A DNA stretch of 64,000 bases from Pseudomonas palleroniana (GTDB lineage: Bacteria > Pseudomonadota > Gammaproteobacteria > Pseudomonadales > Pseudomonadaceae), in the NCBI RefSeq assembly GCF_003031675.1, contig NZ_PYWX01000024.1, positions 1 to 64,000 on the forward strand, in the 5' to 3' direction. A program made the position numbers and the translations under genes. This document shows positions 59,468-64,000 of this stretch, one piece after another. Numbering within the stretch: the stretch's first letter is position 1; each line of letters starts with the position of its first letter. The notes under the pieces are model-generated. The model ran no database searches. It had not been told where the DNA came from and saw only the letters and a program-made list of their open reading frames with translations.

Positions 59468-60397
59468 TTAGACCAGCTTCTCCAGCTCAGGCACTGCTTC
59501 GAACAAGTCCGCCACCAGGCCGTAATCAGCCACCTGGAAGATCGGGGCTTCTTCGTCCTTGTTGATCGCAACGATCACTTTGGAGTCTTTCATACCCGCC
59601 AAGTGCTGGATCGCACCGGAGATACCGACGGCGATGTACAGCTGCGGCGCAACGATCTTGCCGGTCTGGCCGACCTGCATGTCGTTGGGTACGAAACCTG
59701 CGTCGACGGCAGCGCGGGAAGCGCCGACCGCCGCGCCCAGCTTGTCGGCCAGGGCGTACAGGTGCTTGAAGTTGTCACCGTTCTGCATGCCACGGCCGCC
59801 CGAAACGACGATCTTGGCAGCGGTCAGCTCAGGACGGTCCGACTTGGCCAGCTCTTCGCCAACAAAGCTGGAAGTACCGGCGTCGTGGGCAGCGGCAACG
59901 GCTTCAATGGCAGCCGAGCCCCCTTCTGCGGCAACCGGGTCGAAACCGGTGGCACGCACGGTGATGACCTTGACCGAGGCGTTGGACTGTACGGTCGCGA
60001 TAGCGTTACCGGCGTAGATCGGGCGCTTGAAAGTGTCAGCGCTTTCTACCGAGATGATCTCGGAGATCTGGTCAACGTCCAGCTGCGCGGCAACGCGTGG
60101 CAGGATGTTTTTGCCGTTGGAGGTCGCGGCAGCCAGGATGTGGCTGTAGCCCTTGCCCAGTTCTGCAACCAGCGGAGCAACGTTTTCCGGCAGCTGATGC
60201 GCGTAGGCGGCATTGTCAGCGTTCAGGACTTTGCTCACGCCCGCGATTTTCGCGGCGGCTTCAGCTACGGCACCAGCGCCCTGGCCTGCAACCAGTACGT
60301 GGATATCACCACCGATTTTCGCAGCGGCAGCCACGGTGTTCAGAGTGGCCGGGGCCAGCACTTTGTTGTCGTGTTCAGCGATTACCAAGATAGTCAT
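59468..60397 (-). CDS. etfA: Electron transfer flavoprotein alpha subunit
   Basis: A 309-residue ETF alpha subunit: N-terminal alpha/beta domain ([40 protein letters not shown]) and C-terminal FAD domain with [72 protein letters not shown]. It takes electrons from acyl-CoA and other dehydrogenases. 2 bases after etfB. Confidence 0.95.
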   Translation of the reverse strand: MTILVIAEHDNKVLAPATLNTVAAAAKIGGDIHVLVAGQGAGAVAEAAAKIAGVSKVLNADNAAYAHQLPENVAPLVAELGKGYSHILAAATSNGKNILPRVAAQLDVDQISEIISVESADTFKRPIYAGNAIATVQSNASVKVITVRATGFDPVAAEGGSAAIEAVAAAHDAGTSSFVGEELAKSDRPELTAAKIVVSGGRGMQNGDNFKHLYALADKLGAAVGASRAAVDAGFVPNDMQVGQTGKIVAPQLYIAVGISGAIQHLAGMKDSKVIVAINKDEEAPIFQVADYGLVADLFEAVPELEKLV

Positions 60398-60399
60398 GA

Positions 60400-61149
60400 T
60401 TAGATTACCTTCGCTTCGTTTTTCAGTTTCTCGACCAGTTCAGCCACCGACTTGACCTTGATGCCCGCGCTGCGTGCAGCCGGTGCTTCGACTTTGACAG
60501 TCTTGTTGGTGGAGGCGGTGGAAACGCCCAAAGCATCCGGAGTCAGCGTTTCAAGCGGCTTCTTCTTGGCTTTCATGATGTTTGGCAGCGACGCGTAGCG
60601 CGGCTCGTTCAAACGCAGGTCGGTGGTGACGATGGCCGGCAGTTTCAGGGAAACCGTCTGTGCACCGCCGTCGATTTCACGGGTGACCGCTACGCTGTCG
60701 CCGCTCACTTCGACTTTGGAGGCGAAGGTGCCCTGGCCGTAACCGGTCAGTGCAGCCAGCATCTGGCCAGTCTGGTTGTTGTCGCTGTCGATGGCCTGTT
60801 TGCCAAGGATCACCAGCTGAGGCTGTTCCTTGTCGACAACGGCTTTGAGCAACTTGGCAACGGCCAGGGAAGTCAGCTCTTCAGCGGACTCGACCAGGAT
60901 GGCGCGGTCGGCGCCCAGTGCCAGGGCGGTACGCAACTGCTCTTGAGCAGTGGTCGGGCCGATGGAAACCACCACGATTTCAGTCGCCACGCCTTTCTCT
61001 TTCAGGCGCACGGCTTCTTCCACGGCGATTTCGCAGAAAGGGTTCATCGACATTTTGACGTTAGCGAGGTCGACGCCGGAATTGTCCGCCTTGACGCGAA
61101 CTTTCACGTTGTAATCGACAACGCGTTTGACAGCTACAAGAACCTTCAT
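60400..61149 (-). CDS. etfB: Electron transfer flavoprotein beta subunit
   Basis: A 249-residue ETF beta subunit ([53 protein letters not shown]). Adenine-nucleotide-binding region in GADRAILVE and [23 protein letters not shown]. It is the first gene of the etfBA operon, 505 bases from the divergent ETF-quinone oxidoreductase gene. Confidence 0.95.
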   Translation of the reverse strand: MKVLVAVKRVVDYNVKVRVKADNSGVDLANVKMSMNPFCEIAVEEAVRLKEKGVATEIVVVSIGPTTAQEQLRTALALGADRAILVESAEELTSLAVAKLLKAVVDKEQPQLVILGKQAIDSDNNQTGQMLAALTGYGQGTFASKVEVSGDSVAVTREIDGGAQTVSLKLPAIVTTDLRLNEPRYASLPNIMKAKKKPLETLTPDALGVSTASTNKTVKVEAPAARSAGIKVKSVAELVEKLKNEAKVI

Positions 61150-61505
61150 GGATTCCTCGTTACTCTCCGGTGAAAAGAAAGTCGCCTAGGCGAACCTGGC
61201 GGTTGATGCTCATCGGCACACAAGGGCACCTCCAAAGACGGCAGAGATGGCACGACAATGGGATAGCGATGACCGTTCGTCAGTGGTGACCGGGAGGTCA
61301 TTCTTTATCGCAGCGTGTAAACTGCGCGCCATCGCTGAGGCACGCTTCACCTTTCCTGCCTTTGGACGTGCTCTTGAAACCTGCAGTCTGCCTACGGTAA
61401 GCGCAAAACCGACCGTATATTGACCGGAACGCCTATTCTGGTCAATACGCCAAAATAGCCTGTCATAAGCCGCGTTGCTTTGATTTACCTAGCTTCCAAG
61501 CAATT

Positions 61506-61519
61506 CAAACAAACGTTTG
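61506..61519. promoter_or_regulatory. PsrA-type operator CAAAC-N4-GTTTG
   Basis: CAAAC (61506-61510) and GTTTG (61515-61519) with AAAC between fits the PsrA motif [GC]AAAC-N2-4-GTTT[GC]. PsrA is the fatty-acid-responsive TetR regulator of Pseudomonas that controls beta-oxidation and etf genes. It lies 2 bases before the -35 box of the ETF-quinone oxidoreductase gene. Confidence 0.7.
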
Positions 61520-61521
61520 TA

Positions 61522-61550
61522 TTGGACGCTGACAGTGGTCTATATATAAT
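61522..61550 (+). promoter_or_regulatory. Sigma-70 promoter of ETF-quinone oxidoreductase gene
   Basis: TTGGAC (61522-61527) and TATAAT (61545-61550) with exact 17-base spacing. The -10 is perfect. It drives the rightward gene at 61656 and abuts the PsrA-type site. The remainder of the 506-base gap 61150-61655 presumably holds the etfBA promoter. Confidence 0.75.
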
Positions 61551-61655
61551 GCGCCACCTAGAGAGCAAGGTGGGTCAGGCCTAGGCGCCAGACGTCACCG
61601 AAACCTCCACCCATTAGAAAAAAAAGCCTGTTGAGCCTTGAGTAGGAGATAGCCT

Positions 61656-63320
61656 GTGGAACGCGAATACATGGAATTCGACGTGGTCATCGTCGGCGCC
61701 GGCCCGGCGGGCCTGTCTGCCGCCTGCCGACTGAAGCAGAAGGCCACCGAAGCCGGTAAAGAAATCAGCGTCTGCGTGGTCGAGAAAGGCTCCGAAGTCG
61801 GCGCCCACATCCTCTCCGGTGCCGTGTTCGAACCACGTGCCCTGAACGAACTGTTCCCGGACTGGAAGGAACTCGGTGCCCCGCTCAACACCCCCGTGGT
61901 GCGCGATGACATCTATGTACTGCGCAGCCCCGAAACCTCCACCAAGGTGCCCGACTTCTTTGTGCCCAAGACCATGCACAACGAAGGCAACTACATCATC
62001 TCCCTGGGCAACCTGTGCCGATGGCTGGCCCAGCAGGCCGAGAACCTGGGCGTTGAAGTCTACCCAGGCTTCGCCGCCCAGGAAGCGCTGTTCGACGAAA
62101 ATGGCGTGGTCCGCGGGATCATCACCGGCGACCTCGGCGTCGACCGCGAAGGCCATCCGAAAGAAGGCGTGTACACCCCAGGCATGGAACTGCGCGGCAA
62201 GTACACGCTGTTCGCCGAGGGTTGCCGTGGCCACATCGGCAAGCAACTGATCAAGCGCTTCAACCTGGACAGCGATGCCGACGCGCAGCACTACGGCATC
62301 GGCCTGAAGGAAATCTGGGAAATCGACCCAGCCAAGCATCAACCTGGCCTGGTGGTGCACACCGCCGGTTGGCCGCTGGACATCATGAGCGCCGAAAACA
62401 CTGGCGGCTCGTTCCTCTATCACCTGGAGAACAACCAGGTGGTTGTCGGCCTTATTGTCGACCTGTCCTACAGCAACACCTTCCTGTCGCCCTTCGATGA
62501 ATTCCAGCGCCTCAAGCACCACCCGGTGCTGGCCCAGTACCTCGAAGGCGGCAAGCGCATCAGCTACGGCGCCCGTGCCATCTGCAAAGGCGGCCTGAAC
62601 TCGCTGCCGAAGATGGTCTTCAAAGGTGGCGCGCTGATCGGTTGCGACCTCGGCACCCTGAACTTCGCCAAGATCAAAGGCAGCCACACCGCGATGAAGT
62701 CCGGCATGCTCGCCGCCGACGCCGTGGCCGACCGTCTGTTCGCCGAATCCGAAGGCGGCGATGAACTGACCGCTTACGTCGACAGCTTCAAGTCCAGCTG
62801 GCTCTACGAAGAATTGTTCGCCAGCCGCAATTTCGGCCCGGCGATGCACAAGTTCGGCCCGATCCTCGGTGCCGGCTTCAACTGGTTCGACCAGAATATC
62901 CTCGGCGGCAAAATGCCGTTCACCCTGCACGACACCAAGCCGGACTACGCCTGCCTGAAGCTCGCCAAGGACAGCAAGAAGATCGACTACCCGAAACCGG
63001 ACGGCAAACTGAGCTTCGACAAGCTGAGCTCGGTGTTCATCTCCGGTACCAACCACGAAGAAGAGCAACCGTGCCACTTGAAGCTCAAGGACCCGAGCAT
63101 CCCGATCGGCACCAACCTGCCGCTCTACGATGAACCGGCGCAGCGCTACTGCCCGGCAGGCGTGTATGAAGTGATCACCCAGGAAGACGGCGAGAAGCGC
63201 TTCCAGATCAACGCCCAGAACTGCGTGCACTGCAAGACCTGTGACATCAAGGACCCTTCGCAGAACATCACATGGGTAACGCCGGAAGGCGCGGGTGGGC
63301 CGACTTACCCGAATATGTAA
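61656..63320 (+). CDS. Electron transfer flavoprotein-ubiquinone oxidoreductase
   Basis: A 554-residue protein. The N-terminal FAD motif is DVVIVGAGPAGLSAACRL, then a ubiquinone-binding/FAD domain and a C-terminal 4Fe-4S cluster with Cys in CPAGVYEV and CVHCKTCDIKDPSQNITWVTPEGAGGP. Membrane-bound; passes electrons from ETF to quinone. GTG start with AGGAG. It divergently pairs with etfBA, so the whole electron route is encoded together. Confidence 0.95.
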   Translation: MEREYMEFDVVIVGAGPAGLSAACRLKQKATEAGKEISVCVVEKGSEVGAHILSGAVFEPRALNELFPDWKELGAPLNTPVVRDDIYVLRSPETSTKVPDFFVPKTMHNEGNYIISLGNLCRWLAQQAENLGVEVYPGFAAQEALFDENGVVRGIITGDLGVDREGHPKEGVYTPGMELRGKYTLFAEGCRGHIGKQLIKRFNLDSDADAQHYGIGLKEIWEIDPAKHQPGLVVHTAGWPLDIMSAENTGGSFLYHLENNQVVVGLIVDLSYSNTFLSPFDEFQRLKHHPVLAQYLEGGKRISYGARAICKGGLNSLPKMVFKGGALIGCDLGTLNFAKIKGSHTAMKSGMLAADAVADRLFAESEGGDELTAYVDSFKSSWLYEELFASRNFGPAMHKFGPILGAGFNWFDQNILGGKMPFTLHDTKPDYACLKLAKDSKKIDYPKPDGKLSFDKLSSVFISGTNHEEEQPCHLKLKDPSIPIGTNLPLYDEPAQRYCPAGVYEVITQEDGEKRFQINAQNCVHCKTCDIKDPSQNITWVTPEGAGGPTYPNM

Positions 63321-63331
63321 GCCAGCCGCAT

Positions 63332-63368
63332 AAAAAAGCCAACGCCCTTCGGCGTTGGCTTTTTTTAT
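63332..63368 (+). terminator. Bidirectional terminator between ETF-QO and glyA
   Basis: AAGCCAACGCC and GGCGTTGGCTT with loop CTTC, flanked by A and T tracts. Ends both convergent transcripts. Confidence 0.9.
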
Positions 63369-63383
63369 CAGCGCAACAAAGTA

Positions 63384-64000
63384 TCAGCGCAACAGATACA
63401 CCGGAAAACATTCACACAAATGCATCACCCGGCGCCGAGTCTTATCCAGCAGCGCCGCGTTATTGGGCTGCTCCAGCAAGTCAGCGATAAGGTTCGCCAC
63501 TTCGGCGCACTCCGCTTCGCCAAAACCACGAGTGGTCAGCGCCGGCGTGCCGATGCGAATGCCGCTGGTGACCGCCGGTTTCTGCGGGTCATCAGGGATT
63601 GCATTCTTGTTCAGTGTGATGTGGGCGCTCTCCAGCAACGCCTCGGCATCTTTGCCGGTGATGTTCATCGAGCGCAGATCGAGCAGGAACATATGGCAAT
63701 CGGTGCCACCGGACACCACGCGCAAACCACGGCGCGTGAGAATGCCGGCCATGGTGCGGGCGTTGTCGATCACCCGTTGCTGGTAGTGCCTGAACCCATC
63801 GCTCAACGCCTCATTGAACGCCACGGCTTTGGCGGCGATGACATGCATCAGCGGCCCGCCCTGATAAACGGGAAAAATGGTCTTGTCGAGCAGCGCCGCG
63901 TATTGCGCCTTGGCCAGGATCAAGCCGCCGCGCGGACCACGCAAGGTCTTGTGGGTGGTGGAGGTGATGAAATCGGCGATACCGACGGGCGATGGGTACA
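63384..64000 (-). CDS. glyA: Serine hydroxymethyltransferase, 3' part
   Basis: The C-terminal 205 residues of serine hydroxymethyltransferase; the gene continues beyond the window end (5' part missing). The PLP lysine is in [13 protein letters not shown] near the right edge, followed by [20 protein letters not shown] and a C-terminal domain ([17 protein letters not shown]). It makes glycine and one-carbon units from serine. Confidence 0.95.
   Translation of the reverse strand, partial: YPSPVGIADFITSTTHKTLRGPRGGLILAKAQYAALLDKTIFPVYQGGPLMHVIAAKAVAFNEALSDGFRHYQQRVIDNARTMAGILTRRGLRVVSGGTDCHMFLLDLRSMNITGKDAEALLESAHITLNKNAIPDDPQKPAVTSGIRIGTPALTTRGFGEAECAEVANLIADLLEQPNNAALLDKTRRRVMHLCECFPVYLLR

Noticed and set aside
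61614..63230. A 538-residue minus-strand open frame opposite ETF-quinone oxidoreductase
   Set aside because: Shadow frame in GC-rich DNA; the plus-strand enzyme has all family motifs.
1..64000. CRISPR arrays, rRNA genes and restriction-modification genes
   Set aside because: No regularly spaced repeat array, rRNA-like sequence or methyltransferase motifs were seen on either strand.

Overview
The window is chromosomal DNA of a Pseudomonas, most likely from the P. fluorescens group. The evidence is the high GC content, the GC-rich REP/REPIN intergenic repeats, the electron transfer flavoprotein and beta-oxidation genes, the RraB/START-domain/YkgJ neighbourhood, and a prophage whose proteins look like Pseudomonas phage proteins. 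All identifications are by eye from sequence, without database searches.

Layout: 1-5698 is left chromosomal flank: a REP-like inverted repeat, a HAD phosphatase, an NAD-dependent epimerase-like gene divergent from a LysR regulator, a DUF4337 membrane protein, a small lipoprotein and a DMT exporter with a histidine-rich tail. 5699-40701 is an essentially complete P2-family prophage of about 35 kb, of the HP1/K139-like type (DUF2586 sheath, DUF2597 tube, DUF2590 baseplate). It sits in the 3' end of tRNA-Ser(GGA), and a 27-bp core duplication marks attL (5699-5725) and attR (40675-40701). 40679-64000 is right chromosomal flank: the intact tRNA, a crotonase, an acyltransferase, a CorA transporter, a glutamine amidotransferase, a fatty-acid oxidation operon, a cytochrome c, the circularly permuted ATP-grasp/alpha-E/transglutaminase operon, rraB, a MocR regulator, an OmpA/DUF4398 operon, etfBA divergent from ETF-quinone oxidoreductase, and the 3' part of glyA.

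Prophage logic: a short CI-like repressor (31573-31983, minus) faces a rightward early operon (Cro/Cox-like and CII-like proteins, small proteins, a large primase-helicase, integrase). The terminase ATPase, portal and Ogr activator read rightward. Scaffold, capsid, small terminase, head and tail completion, tail, lysis, fibre and baseplate genes read leftward as one long late operon ending near 8976. The tail assembly chaperone has a clear -1 frameshift arrangement. The lysis genes are holin, lysozyme, Rz and an embedded Rz1.

Accessory DNA lies at both prophage ends. On the left are a cluster of ten GGTAAT/ATTACC elements, an SOS-box-driven two-gene unit and an AT-rich HNH-type protein. On the right, between integrase and attR, are a small partition-protein-like gene, what looks like a 5'-truncated regulator and a GAF-domain histidine kinase. 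The repressor shows no self-cleavage domain, so the LexA-box unit is a candidate SOS-controlled antirepressor that could couple DNA damage to induction.
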